Source: Acidocella sp. 20-57-95 (GTDB taxonomy: Bacteria; Pseudomonadota; Alphaproteobacteria; Acetobacterales; Acetobacteraceae). From it: a stretch of 63,064 nucleotides of DNA. The position numbers and the translations under genes are program-made. Location: NCBI GenBank assembly GCA_002255575.1, contig NCAT01000020.1, positions 1-63,064 of the forward strand, written 5' to 3'. A model generated the notes under the pieces. It was given only the letters and a program-made list of their open reading frames with translations, ran no database searches and was not told the origin of the DNA. Below, piece after piece: positions 1-8,473 of this stretch (its first letter is position 1; every line of letters starts with the position of its first letter).

Positions 1-945
1 TACATCACCCACCATAATGGCCCGCAATATTTTGGTTATGTTGCCAATAACCCAGAGATGCGCGCCAACATGCAAGGGCTGCATGCCATGTTCACCGCCT
101 TGCAAACCGCCAGCCTGCCCAAAGCTGGTGGGGTATTTTACATCAAAGGCGGCTATCAAAATATTTTCGGCATGACCCCCGCTGACCCAGATGCCAAAGT
201 GCAAAAAGCCTTTGTGGGCGATGACGATCACCCCGCCTATTCTGATGCCGGCATCAGCGAAAGCCTGGTGGCACGCACCGTGAATGCGATTGCTGCCAGC
301 CCTTATTGGTCACAATCGGCCATCATCATCACCTGGGATGACTCCGAAGGCGATTACGACCATGTGCCGCCGCCGATCACTGGCAAAGGCCCAGATGGCA
401 GCGTGGTCAGCGAAGGCCCGCGGGTGCCGATGCTGCTGATCTCACCTTATGCCAAGGTGCATAATGTGTCGCATGAAATGGGTAGTCAGTCCTCAGTAGT
501 GAAATTTGTTGATGCGGTGTTCGGCCTGCCCGCTCTGGCCAGCTTACCAGACGAGAAAAAAGGTTTTGAACTGGGCAAGAAAGAATTCAACCAAACCGAT
601 ATGGGGCCAACCGATGGCAACGACCCCAATGTTGGCAATTTATTCTCGGCCTTTGATCCGGCACGTTTAAGCGGCCGTACGAAGCCACTACCGGCTTCCT
701 ATGCGCAAGTACCGGATGCCTGGGCCACCCAGTTACCGGAACAATCCGGCGCCAGCTGCAAGGCCATTGGTATTGTGCCGGTGAATGTGCAGCTTGGGAT
801 TCCCAACAATATCCCTGCTGACTTCAACCCGCGCCCGCATACTAATCCGACAAAGGTTGCTGAGGCTCCCGCGGCATCACCAGCGACCCCCACCAACGCG
901 GTGCCAGCCGCGCCTGGCGCCATGGCACCGGCGAAGTCAAACTAA
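1..945 (+). CDS. Phosphoesterase-family protein (phospholipase C / acid phosphatase type), 5' truncated by window edge
   Basis: The reading frame is open from base 1 (begins YITHHNGPQYFGYV), so the true start lies upstream and 314 codons are visible. It matches the phosphoesterase family that includes bacterial phospholipase C and AcpA-like acid phosphatases. Visible signatures are GDDDHP at about residues 73-78 and the metal-site segment WDDSEGDYDHV at about 112-122, followed by GPRVPMLLISPYAK. Such enzymes are normally exported and hydrolyse phosphodiesters or phosphomonoesters in the periplasm or outside the cell. The last 45 or so residues are rich in Ala and Pro and look like a flexible tail. 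The start, any signal peptide and the substrate cannot be judged here. A strong terminator follows, shared with the convergent ABC-F gene. Confidence 0.85.
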   Translation, partial: YITHHNGPQYFGYVANNPEMRANMQGLHAMFTALQTASLPKAGGVFYIKGGYQNIFGMTPADPDAKVQKAFVGDDDHPAYSDAGISESLVARTVNAIAASPYWSQSAIIITWDDSEGDYDHVPPPITGKGPDGSVVSEGPRVPMLLISPYAKVHNVSHEMGSQSSVVKFVDAVFGLPALASLPDEKKGFELGKKEFNQTDMGPTDGNDPNVGNLFSAFDPARLSGRTKPLPASYAQVPDAWATQLPEQSGASCKAIGIVPVNVQLGIPNNIPADFNPRPHTNPTKVAEAPAASPATPTNAVPAAPGAMAPAKSN

Positions 946-954
946 CAATCGGTC

Positions 955-974
955 ATCCCCGCACCCGTGGGGAT
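955..974. other. Short hairpin resembling a lone type I-E CRISPR repeat
   Basis: ATCCCC and GGGGAT form a perfect 6-bp inverted repeat around an 8-base loop, 10 bases after the phosphoesterase stop. The core resembles the CCCCGC...GGGGAT palindrome of type I-E CRISPR repeats. Only one copy is present and no spacer array or cas gene is nearby, so it is described only as a hairpin. Confidence 0.35.
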
Positions 975-990
975 CTCCCCCAAGCCACGC

Positions 991-1024
991 AAAAAGCCCC
1001 TTTGATATTTCAAAGGGGCTTTTT
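991..1024. terminator. Bidirectional Rho-independent terminator
   Basis: A 14-bp perfect stem (AAAAAGCCCCTTTG with its complement) surrounds a 6-base loop and has T-runs on both strands. It lies between the stop codons of two convergent genes, so it can end transcription from either side. Confidence 0.9.
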
Positions 1025-1038
1025 TAGTGCGCTAAATT

Positions 1039-2850
1039 TTATGAAGCCTCGCGGATAACTTCCAGCTCCAACCAGCGTTCTTCTGCTTTTGCCAAGGCGT
1101 CCTGCGCGTCTGCCAGACCATTGGTGGCGGCCTTAAATTTCTTGATATCTTTATTATACAACCCCGGCTCAGCCAGAACCGCTTCAAACTTTTTTACCTC
1201 GGCGTGCAGAGTTTCAATTTTGGCGGTCAAGGTTTTCAATTCATGCTGTTCTTTAAACGATAACTTCACCGGCGCGGCGGTTTGCGGCAAGGCGGCTGGG
1301 CGGGCGCTGGTCTTTGGCTTGCCCGCTTCTGGCTTGGACGCTTCTGGCTTGGCCTTGGCTTCGCCGCGTTGGGCCAGCATATCCGAATAGCCACCCGCAT
1401 ATTCCACCCAGACACCATTACCTTCCGAGGCCAGGGTGGAGGTTGCCACCCGGTCCAGAAAGTCACGGTCGTGACTGACGAGCAAAATTGTGCCCTGATA
1501 TTCGCTCAGCATTTCCTGCAGCAAGTCCAGCGTCTCTAAATCGAGGTCATTGGTCGGCTCGTCGAGCACGAGCAAGTTCGAAGGCTGGGCAAGCGCTTTT
1601 GCCAACAGCAAGCGCCCGCGCTCACCGCCTGAGAGCGTGCCAACCGGGGTGCGCGCCTGTTCGGGCTTGAACAGAAATTCCTTCATGTAGCCAATCACAT
1701 GGCGGCTTTGGTCGCCCACCTGCACCATGTCCGATTTTCCACCGGTTAGGGTGTTGGCGAGCGTAACGTTGGGATCCAACGCGGCGCGGCCTTGGTCCAA
1801 TGTGATGATATTGAGATTGGTGCCGAGCTTCAGCGTGCCAGTATCCGGCTGCTCGAGCCCCAGAAACAATTTCAGCAGTGTGGATTTACCCGCACCATTC
1901 GGCCCCACAATGCCCAACCGATCCCCGCGCAGCACGCGGGTTGTGAGGTTTTTAACAATCAGCCTTGTGCCGTATGATTTGGAAACTTCATCAGCGACCA
2001 CCACCAGCTTGCCGGAGGTCAGCGCCTCGGCTGAGACCATTTTGGAGGCAGATTGTTGCTTATTATGCTCGCGCTTGGCCTGCCGCAGCGCGCCCAAATC
2101 AGCCAGGCGCTTTACATTGCGCTTGCGCCGCGCGGTCACGCCATAGCGTAGCCAATCTTCCTCGCGCGCAATTTTACGGCCCAATTTATGGAACTCGGTT
2201 TCTTCCTGCTCCAAAACCTCGTCGCGCCAGGCTTCAAAATGTGCAAAGCCCTGGTCCAGGCGGCGGGTTTGGCCGCGGTCCAGCCAGACGATGCTGCGCG
2301 ATAGTTTTTCCAGCAACCGGCGGTCATGGCTGATCAGAACAATGCCGGCGGAGAGTGATTTGAGTTCTGATTCCAGCCACTCAATGGCAGGTAAATCCAA
2401 ATGGTTGGTCGGCTCATCCAGCAGCAGCAAATCAGGTTCTGGTGCCAATGTGCGCGCCAAGGCGGCCCGGCGGGCTTCGCCACCTGAAAGATTGGCAGGC
2501 TTTTCCAGACCCGTCAGGCCTAGCTGTTCCAGCAAATAGCGGGCACGGTAATGGTCGTCATTCGGCCCCATCCCCGCTTCAACATAGTCCATGGTGTTGG
2601 CAAAGGCCGAGAGGTCGGGTTCCTGCGGCAGATAGCGCATGGTGGTACCGGGTTGCAGAAACCGGGTACCGCCATCAAAGGCAATCTCACCCGAGGCGAT
2701 TTTCAGCAACGTCGATTTGCCCGAACCATTGCGCCCGACCAAGCAAATGCGCTCCCCAGCACCCACGCCGAGGCCAGCGCCATCCAGCAATGGAATGGAG
2801 CCGAGGGTGACGCGAATATCAGTAAGCAGCATTAACGGGGGAGAAGCCAT
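1039..2850 (-). CDS. ABC-F family ATPase (Uup-like)
   Basis: A 603-residue protein with two ABC cassettes and no membrane segments. Walker A motifs are GRNGSGKS (residues 39-46) and GPNGAGKS (second half), with LSGGE signatures and LLLDEPTNHLDL / LVLDEPTNDLDL Walker B regions. The segment between the cassettes is basic and charged, as in ABC-F linkers, and the last 70 or so residues are predicted coiled coil, as in Uup. ABC-F proteins act on ribosomes or nucleic acids rather than in transport; Uup is linked to transposon excision and branched DNA. No clear ribosome binding site decides between the ATG at 2850 and the one at 2832 (second start MLLTDIRV), which would fit the family better. The subfamily assignment is by recognition only. 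Confidence 0.88.
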   Translation of the reverse strand: MASPPLMLLTDIRVTLGSIPLLDGAGLGVGAGERICLVGRNGSGKSTLLKIASGEIAFDGGTRFLQPGTTMRYLPQEPDLSAFANTMDYVEAGMGPNDDHYRARYLLEQLGLTGLEKPANLSGGEARRAALARTLAPEPDLLLLDEPTNHLDLPAIEWLESELKSLSAGIVLISHDRRLLEKLSRSIVWLDRGQTRRLDQGFAHFEAWRDEVLEQEETEFHKLGRKIAREEDWLRYGVTARRKRNVKRLADLGALRQAKREHNKQQSASKMVSAEALTSGKLVVVADEVSKSYGTRLIVKNLTTRVLRGDRLGIVGPNGAGKSTLLKLFLGLEQPDTGTLKLGTNLNIITLDQGRAALDPNVTLANTLTGGKSDMVQVGDQSRHVIGYMKEFLFKPEQARTPVGTLSGGERGRLLLAKALAQPSNLLVLDEPTNDLDLETLDLLQEMLSEYQGTILLVSHDRDFLDRVATSTLASEGNGVWVEYAGGYSDMLAQRGEAKAKPEASKPEAGKPKTSARPAALPQTAAPVKLSFKEQHELKTLTAKIETLHAEVKKFEAVLAEPGLYNKDIKKFKAATNGLADAQDALAKAEERWLELEVIREAS

Positions 2851-2941
2851 GCGCCGGTTGTGGCGGTTGCGGCGGTAACACTCAAGGGGGTTGCGGGCTT
2901 GGCTGGCTTGCGAAGTTTATTTGGACGATTATGTGGACGCT

Positions 2942-3523
2942 ATGAACGCACCGTTTGACCCGCTAAATTTTGAGTCTGCGCTAGACTTCACCAACGCCGC
3001 ACTTGGCTTTTTGGCGCGCGGCGTAAAAGACCGACGCAGCGCGCTGCATATCATCGGGTTGGGTAGCACGGGGCTGGATGGCACCCCGCAGCTGCGCAAC
3101 GTGGTATTGCGGGGGCTGGATGTCAGTAACCTAACCCTGACCTTCCATACCGATAAGCGGGCCGCAAAATTTGCCGAGCTTGTAAAAAACCCGCAAGCAG
3201 CAGTGCTGGCCTATGACCCTGGTGCCAAATTGCAGATAAGGCTGAGCGGGGTGGTGAGACTGCATAATGCAGACCAGCTTGCGGCCAAAACTTGGGGGTC
3301 CATGCAGGCGACCTCGCAAGCCTGCTACTTTACACCCACGCCGCCAGGCACTTCTGTCAAATCTGCGGCGCTATTGTCCGAAGCCGAAGCCATGGCGCAG
3401 TTTACGGTTTGTATATTCGATATCATCAAGCTGGATATTCTGTATTTGCTCGCATCCGGGCATAAACGCACAATCAGCACCTGCACCGCGGGTAGCATTA
3501 CGGCAGAATGGGTTGCCCCTTAA
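2942..3523 (+). CDS. Pyridoxamine 5'-phosphate oxidase-like FMN-binding protein
   Basis: A 193-residue protein in the PNPOx-like split-barrel fold. The segment GTPQLRNVVLRG followed by FHTDKRAAKFAEL is typical of the Alr4036-type branch, where the conserved Arg contacts flavin phosphate. The C-terminal half contains the usual variable loop. Members bind FMN; most in this branch have no proven substrate, and this need not be a true PdxH. An in-frame upstream ATG at 2891 exists, but conserved family residues begin just after the ATG at 2942. It stands alone between the ABC-F gene (divergent) and the integrated element. Confidence 0.7.
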   Translation: MNAPFDPLNFESALDFTNAALGFLARGVKDRRSALHIIGLGSTGLDGTPQLRNVVLRGLDVSNLTLTFHTDKRAAKFAELVKNPQAAVLAYDPGAKLQIRLSGVVRLHNADQLAAKTWGSMQATSQACYFTPTPPGTSVKSAALLSEAEAMAQFTVCIFDIIKLDILYLLASGHKRTISTCTAGSITAEWVAP

Positions 3524-3883
3524 ATGCCGCCAACGATAATGTGCTGTTCATCATTTTTAGAACGCAACTGATTATTTAAAAATTATCGGTTTCATTTGGA
3601 AAGTTGCTGCTTAAACCATCATTTTTCTAAATAGCTTGCGGTTGATGATATCAGCTGAGTGATGTGAAACCGAAAAAATGCTTAAAAAGCTACGGCAAAA
3701 TCCATACCCCGATGATAATACCAATTGCAGTGCTGCTCTGTGAGACATGAAGGACTGCCGACACGACACGCGAACTTCATTCACAAACCCGCTCCCGCCG
3801 CCGGTTAATCGCTGCGCAAAGAGCCCAGCGCTAACAGCACAACGGCAATTATCAATTTCGGATTGGGCAATCGGTAGATGAAA
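3524..3883. other. Intergenic stretch left of the integrated element
   Basis: About 360 bases, AT-rich in the first half, with no convincing gene on either strand. TCGGTTTCA at 3586-3594 and TGAAACCGA at 3665-3673 form a 9-bp inverted repeat about 70 bases apart; I cannot assign it a role. This DNA would have lain directly downstream of tRNA-Lys before the element inserted. Confidence 0.5.
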
Positions 3884-3930
3884 TTGGTGGGTGCTGTAGG
3901 GATCGAACCTACGACAAGCTGATTAAGAGT
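3884..3930 (-). repeat. Attachment site, left copy: 47-bp duplication of the tRNA-Lys 3' end
   Basis: These 47 bases are identical to 14861-14907, which cover the 3' end of the intact tRNA-Lys(CTT), from within the anticodon loop through the T arm and acceptor stem to the encoded CCA. A partial tRNA copy next to an integrase gene is the usual product of site-specific integration into a tRNA 3' end. The identity stops at base 3931. The integrase starts 175 bases inward, as expected for attL. Confidence 0.95.
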
Positions 3931-4060
3931 TATCTAGTCAGCGTGTCAGACGCCATCCGGCTCTGTTTCGGAGCGTATAAAAAACACAATATTTTCATTG
4001 ATTTACCAATATTGACCCGCTAACTATAGTCCTACTCCATCCGGTTATACCCCCCTCTAT

Positions 4061-4091
4061 TGAAGCCCCGGTGAAGCCCTGCTGAAGCCCC
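4061..4091 (+). repeat. Three helically phased TGAAGCCCC repeats at the left end (candidate integrase arm sites)
   Basis: TGAAGCCCC occurs at 4061-4069, TGAAGCCCT at 4072-4080 and TGAAGCCCC at 4083-4091. The spacing is exactly 11 bases, about one helical turn. Two more copies with the same spacing lie at 14805-14824, near the right end. The integrase N-terminus is an arm-DNA-binding domain, so these are good candidates for its arm-type sites. The third copy lies 13 bases before the integrase ATG, so binding could also repress the gene. Confidence 0.7.
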
Positions 4092-4104
4092 ACGGGAGTT
4101 CGAT

Positions 4105-5328
4105 ATGACGATTAAGTTGACAGATACGGCAATTACGGCGGCGGTAAAGAAAGCTACCGAGACAAAAAAGCGGGTAGAATTGGCTGATGCCACCCTACCG
4201 GGCCTCCGACTGCGTATTACCCCGACTGGGGCTAAATCTTGGGTGCTAGCAATGCGAGACCCGTTGGGGCGAATGCGACGATTTTTGCTTGGCGCGCATC
4301 CCGACAAAGGAGTCTCCGAGGCTAGAGAAGCCGCCCGTATAATGCGGGCAAGCGTTAAAGCAGGTGCGGACCCGGTAGTGGAAGCCCGTCGCACAAGGGC
4401 AATTGGACGAGATGCCAAGGAGGGTATTGGTACTTTAGCAGCCGTAATTAAGATTTATGGCAATAAGCGAGGGCTTACCCTCAAAAGCTGGCCAGAATGC
4501 AAAAAACGCATCGACTCGGTGTTTGCGCGTCTTCTGGATAAGCCAGTTGCCACCATGAGGCCGGGCGACCTTCAATTCGAGGCTGATAACTGGGCGTCAC
4601 CCCAAAGCGCCGCTGCCGCCGTGCGGTATCTGCGGCCGATTCTCAAATGGGCGAGCGACGGTGGCCGGGGGTACGTTAACCGTGATCTTGCCTTATTATC
4701 GCCTCCCGCCGCTGTAGGACGGAGAGACAGAGTTTTGAGCAAGGATGAACTTTCGCGTCTAATCCCTGCCCTGAGAGCATCTGACCGTCCATACGGTCAC
4801 GCCATGCATTTAATGCTTCTTACGGCCTGCCGGCGGGAGGAGGCAGGGGCAGCTAGATGGCGCGACATGGACCTGGAAGCAGCGACCTGGACGATACCTG
4901 ATACCAAGAGTGGCCGCCCTCATGTTGTGCCACTCTCCAAACAGGCGGTTTTATTGCTTCAGTCGATTAAGGCTAAGGTAGCGAAACACGACGATTTGAT
5001 ATTTTCGACGTTTTCTGGTGGACGGCTGGCGAACTGGGACCGAGGCACCAAGACCCTGCAAACCGCCAGTCAAACAACGGAATGGACGCGGCATGACCTA
5101 CGCCGTACTGCTGCAACCCTTATGGGTGAAATGGGCGAACTGCCGCACGTTATTGAAGCCGCGTTAAATCATGCCTCCGTGCATTCGCAACTGGCCACCA
5201 ATTATAATCAGTCGCGCTACAGGCCAGAGGTGGCCGCTGCGTTACAGCGCCTCGCCGATCATTTAGACGGCATCGGTAACGGTGGCGCTAAGATCATGCT
5301 TCTGAAGCGCGGGAAAAAAGCGGCTTGA
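4105..5328 (+). CDS. Tyrosine-recombinase integrase, P4 type
   Basis: A 407-residue site-specific recombinase that should insert and excise the element at tRNA-Lys. Residues 1-95 form the arm-DNA-binding domain (DUF4102 type: LPGLRLRITPTGAKSW), about 105-195 the core-binding domain, and about 205-385 the catalytic domain. Catalytic residues visible are R243 (in ACRREE), K268, H330-x-x-R333 (HDLRR), H356 (LNHAS) and the probable nucleophile Y367 (NYNQS). All are present, so the enzyme looks intact. It lies next to attL, with its promoter region inside the phased TGAAGCCCC repeats, and ends at a GC hairpin with a T-run. Confidence 0.93.
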   Translation: MTIKLTDTAITAAVKKATETKKRVELADATLPGLRLRITPTGAKSWVLAMRDPLGRMRRFLLGAHPDKGVSEAREAARIMRASVKAGADPVVEARRTRAIGRDAKEGIGTLAAVIKIYGNKRGLTLKSWPECKKRIDSVFARLLDKPVATMRPGDLQFEADNWASPQSAAAAVRYLRPILKWASDGGRGYVNRDLALLSPPAAVGRRDRVLSKDELSRLIPALRASDRPYGHAMHLMLLTACRREEAGAARWRDMDLEAATWTIPDTKSGRPHVVPLSKQAVLLLQSIKAKVAKHDDLIFSTFSGGRLANWDRGTKTLQTASQTTEWTRHDLRRTAATLMGEMGELPHVIEAALNHASVHSQLATNYNQSRYRPEVAAALQRLADHLDGIGNGGAKIMLLKRGKKAA

Positions 5329-5336
5329 TCGTGGAC

Positions 5337-5357
5337 GGGGGGGGGACCCCCTTTTTT
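5337..5357 (+). terminator. Rho-independent terminator after the integrase
   Basis: GGGGG and CCCCC can pair around a short loop within a nine-G tract, followed directly by six T. It lies 9 bases after the integrase stop. Confidence 0.6.
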
Positions 5358-5425
5358 GTGTTCGCCAGACAACCGCTAACGCCAGCGAAAAAAAATTTAA
5401 ACTAGGGAATTGGGAATTATAGATT

Positions 5426-6289
5426 ATGCATCATAATGACAAAGCGGGAGCATTTGCACCATTTAAAGCAATACAGCCTTGCATTGGAAAAGAACTTGAT
5501 CGGGTAGAAAATTCATTAACGGAGTTCACCAAAGCCTTTGGCGCGGTATTGGCTAACGAATGGCCACAAAGTCGGCAGGCGATGGAAATTGGTGAAATGC
5601 TGACACCTGTGGCGCTGTATCTCAATTTATGGGCAACACAGCTTGGCCAAATATTGGCCGAAGGTCCGCGCCCAAAGCGTAATGAAATATCGGTGAAAAT
5701 TGACGGAAAAGTAATATTTCCTGGCCCGGTAAAATCCAACGATATGCGCCGAATTACAAAGGCGGGTCAGGCGAGGATCGTCCAGGCTGTTGGTCACCAG
5801 TTGATAGCCGACGATCTTGCTGACTGGTGGCGAAATGTTGACCTTTATCTGGGGATGTTCGTCGGACTCGCTTTATCTAAACCTCCAAAATTTGAACGTA
5901 AAAATCTTCAGGAGATAAAAAAGCAGGCAACGGCGTTACGACGGTCTTGCGAACATTTTGTGAAACTTGCGCCGAATGTCTCTCCGTCACCTCTCGAAGA
6001 AATCGGCCCCCTCTATCTGTTGAGTGCAAGAGCCGACGCCCTTTTGAAGCAATTCGCCGTTACAACGAAGCGCGGCCCGAAAGTGAATTCAACCAAAAAA
6101 ATACAAATAGATAATTTAACCAAATTATTTAAGACTGGCTTCAATCTGAAAGCATCCACGCAGGCAGAAAATGGACCGCTTAACAGATTTATTAGGCAGG
6201 CCATCTTGGAAAAGACAGGGGAAAGTGTTCCTCCAAGCTGGCTCCGTAGTCAAACGAGAGATCGTGTACGGGTCAAATCATTAAAATAG
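5426..6289 (+). CDS. Hypothetical protein of the integrated element
   Basis: A 287-residue protein I do not recognise. It is soluble, largely helical in appearance, without a signal peptide or clear membrane span, and carries a basic C-terminal end (LRSQTRDRVRVKSLK). A central stretch with YLGMFVGLAL is hydrophobic but short. Codon and base use are clearly more AT-rich than in the large restriction gene downstream, suggesting a different origin from the element's other genes. It lies between the integrase terminator and the AlpA-like gene, where satellites and islands often carry accessory or defence cargo. The start is preceded only by a weak ribosome binding site. No function is proposed. 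Confidence 0.6.
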   Translation: MHHNDKAGAFAPFKAIQPCIGKELDRVENSLTEFTKAFGAVLANEWPQSRQAMEIGEMLTPVALYLNLWATQLGQILAEGPRPKRNEISVKIDGKVIFPGPVKSNDMRRITKAGQARIVQAVGHQLIADDLADWWRNVDLYLGMFVGLALSKPPKFERKNLQEIKKQATALRRSCEHFVKLAPNVSPSPLEEIGPLYLLSARADALLKQFAVTTKRGPKVNSTKKIQIDNLTKLFKTGFNLKASTQAENGPLNRFIRQAILEKTGESVPPSWLRSQTRDRVRVKSLK

Positions 6290-6373
6290 AAAAATTGACC
6301 CAATAACGGCACGGCCTCCCAATGATCATATCCCACCCAACGCAGCAGGATACCGCGTTGAATGGAGTGCCAA

Positions 6374-6574
6374 ATGCAGACAATCGCTTTGACTATTGAA
6401 GATACGGTGAAGACCAGCGGGTTAGCCCGCTCCCGTATCTATGAGTTGATGGGGACCGGGGAACTGATCGCCCGCAAGGCTGGCCGCCGCACGTTAATTA
6501 TGGCCGATAGCCTCCGTGCGTATCTAGAAAACCTTCCCCAGGCAGTGATCGCTGCACCTAAACGCGCCGCTTAA
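6374..6574 (+). CDS. AlpA/excisionase-like helix-turn-helix protein
   Basis: A 66-residue DNA-binding protein. TVKTSGLARSRIYELMG followed by GELIARKAGRRTLI is the typical winged-helix layout of the AlpA/excisionase (MerR-like HTH_17) family. The start at 6374 is chosen because GGAG lies 6 bases upstream; an ATG at 6362 lies before that site. In P4-like elements AlpA activates the integrase or aids excision, and a similar role is inferred here. The downstream neighbours are the replication genes. Confidence 0.8.
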   Translation: MQTIALTIEDTVKTSGLARSRIYELMGTGELIARKAGRRTLIMADSLRAYLENLPQAVIAAPKRAA

Positions 6575-6580
6575 CAAAAA

Positions 6581-6603
6581 CCCCGGCCTTTGTGGGACCG
6601 GGG
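6581..6603 (+). other. GC hairpin after the AlpA-like gene
   Basis: CCCCGG and CCGGGG pair around an 11-base loop, 7 bases after the stop codon. No run of T follows, so it is at best a weak terminator or an mRNA 3'-end stabiliser. Confidence 0.35.
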
Positions 6604-6683
6604 GATATTTGTAGTGGGGCCTTAGCAATCTCATTTTACAACTGTTTTCCGCGTTTTGCAAAGCCATACAACAAGGCATTGCT

Positions 6684-7448
6684 ATGACACCTGAAGAACA
6701 AGTCACCCTCGCTCATGCGTTTGAATGCACTGCAAAAGGATGGGCACTTTTTCCCGTTGGACTGACGAAAGCCCCCCGTACCCCGAATGGCCATAAGGAT
6801 GCCAGCACTGACCACGACCGCATTAAGGCCATGCATATTCAATACGGATTTGCATTGATCGGCATTGCCACCGGCGAACGCAGCAATCTCGCCGTGCTTG
6901 ATATTGACCGCCAACACAATGGCTTGAACTGGTGGCAAGCTAACAGGCATCGCTTACCGGATACTCGTACGCACCGAACCCGCAGTGGCGGTTTGCATCT
7001 ATATTTTCAACACAAAGCGGGCCTACGTTGTAGTACCGCCCGTATCGCTCCAGGCATCGATGTGAAGGCCGAAGGCGGTTCAATTATTTATTGGCCCGCC
7101 AAGGGCCTTCCGGTCTTGTCTGAAGCACCTCTCGCGGTTTGGCCAGAATGGCTTGTCTTACCTCCCCACCGCGATCCTACGCAGCCCCCTATGCCTGTAG
7201 GGCAGAATCTAACCGCTTACATCACAGGGCAGTTGTATGGTCTGATTCGCACCGTTGTTCGCGCGCCACCGGGACAACGCAATGCATCGCTTTTTTGGGC
7301 AGCAAGTCGGGTCGCTGAGATCGTTGCTCAAGGTCATTTGGTAAAACCCTATGCTGAAGCCGTCTTAATTGAGTCTGCTTGCCGTGCCGGCTTGTCACAT
7401 ACCGAAGCCGCTCGGACCATCGCATCAGCTTTTGCAGCAGGAATCTAA
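6684..7448 (+). CDS. Primase-polymerase (Prim-Pol domain) protein
   Basis: A 254-residue protein with the archaeo-eukaryotic primase fold seen in plasmid and satellite replication proteins. KGWALFPVGLTKAPRT opens the domain at about residue 18. The metal-binding DxD is D73-I-D75 (LAVLDID), and SGGLHLYF places the conserved His at about 105. There is no fused helicase; the next gene, 2 bases downstream, supplies the ATPase, so the two probably act together to start replication of the excised element. It should make primers and extend them. The protein looks intact. Confidence 0.88.
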   Translation: MTPEEQVTLAHAFECTAKGWALFPVGLTKAPRTPNGHKDASTDHDRIKAMHIQYGFALIGIATGERSNLAVLDIDRQHNGLNWWQANRHRLPDTRTHRTRSGGLHLYFQHKAGLRCSTARIAPGIDVKAEGGSIIYWPAKGLPVLSEAPLAVWPEWLVLPPHRDPTQPPMPVGQNLTAYITGQLYGLIRTVVRAPPGQRNASLFWAASRVAEIVAQGHLVKPYAEAVLIESACRAGLSHTEAARTIASAFAAGI

Positions 7449-7450
7449 AC

Positions 7451-8473
7451 ATGAATGCATTTTCTAAAGACGCACGGAACGCTGTTGAATTAGCGATCAG
7501 CAATACTCCACCCGCGAAGGCAGAGGCAAAACCATTAAGCCTTGTCGCTTTTTCATGCGCTGAACTTTTGGCAATGTCTCTGCCCGAACGCGAAGTGATC
7601 TTGACGCCTTGGCTTCCAGAGAAGGGGCTGACCATGGTCTATGGACCGCGCGGTATCGGCAAGACACATCTCCTGATGGGTTGTGCTTGGGCTATTGCAT
7701 CGGGCGGCAAATTTCTCGCCTGGAAAGCCTCGAAGCCTCGTAAGGTGTTAATCATTGACGGCGAGATGCCAGGACAGGTTTTGCAGGAACGGTTAGCGAC
7801 AATCGCGCGCGATGCCCAGCATGAACCTTCTCCTGGGTTTCTAAAATTCTTGCCCATGGATATGCAGGAACGTGGCCTCGATCTTGCGAACGAGGCTGAT
7901 CAGATTGCCCTCGAAATCGTAATTGACGATGCCGACGTGATCATTGTGGATAACATATCTACCCTAAGCCAAGGCGGTAGAGAGAATGAAGGGGAGTCAT
8001 GGCTACCTGTGCAGCAATGGGCGCTATTACAGCGCCGTGCAGGGCGTAGCGTCATCTTTGTTCATCATGCTGGCAAGGGCGGTCAACAGCGCGGTACAAG
8101 CCGCCGTGAAGACGTTCTCGACACGGTAATTGCATTGAGGGCACCACAAGACCACGAAGCCGAAAATGGCGCACGGTTTGAAGTGCATTTTGAGAAAAAC
8201 CGTGGCTTCTACGGTGATGATGCTAAGCCATTTGAAGCATCACTTACGCCAACTGGCTGGACAGTGCGTGACATAGCTGACGCCGATATGGCGAAGGTTA
8301 TTAAATTGACTCTGGAAGGATTAACGGTGCGCGAAATTGAAGATGAAACTGGCATAAAAAAGAGTCGGGTTAGCCGCATTCAGAATAAGGCCCGAGAAGC
8401 GGGGCTTCTACCGAATGGAAATGTTAATTCGGATGCCAAGCTGATCAATCACCCAGGCACCAGCCATGAGTGA
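7451..8473 (+). CDS. RepA/AAA_25-type replication ATPase
   Basis: A 340-residue RecA-fold ATPase like RSF1010 RepA and other element-encoded replicative helicases. Walker A is GPRGIGKT (65-72), a second acidic strand is LIIDGEMPG (about 100-108), and Walker B is VIIVDN, ending near residue 168. IFVHHAGKGG provides the sensor-like His region. The C-terminus carries a small helix-turn-helix-like segment (LTVREIEDETGIKKSRVSRI). The start at 7451 has AGGAA upstream and lies 2 bases after the Prim-Pol stop; an upstream ATG at 7379 would overlap that gene. It shares an ATGAGTGA overlap with the next gene, so the three are one transcript. Confidence 0.85.
   Translation: MNAFSKDARNAVELAISNTPPAKAEAKPLSLVAFSCAELLAMSLPEREVILTPWLPEKGLTMVYGPRGIGKTHLLMGCAWAIASGGKFLAWKASKPRKVLIIDGEMPGQVLQERLATIARDAQHEPSPGFLKFLPMDMQERGLDLANEADQIALEIVIDDADVIIVDNISTLSQGGRENEGESWLPVQQWALLQRRAGRSVIFVHHAGKGGQQRGTSRREDVLDTVIALRAPQDHEAENGARFEVHFEKNRGFYGDDAKPFEASLTPTGWTVRDIADADMAKVIKLTLEGLTVREIEDETGIKKSRVSRIQNKAREAGLLPNGNVNSDAKLINHPGTSHE

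Noticed and set aside
951..976. CRISPR array
   Set aside because: Only one repeat-like hairpin is present, with no spacers and no cas genes in the window.
3805..3930. Minus-strand hydrophobic ORF fragment reading from the left att repeat (ends VVLLALGSLRSD)
   Set aside because: It is the read-through of the duplicated tRNA 3' end, has no start codon of its own and no ribosome binding site.
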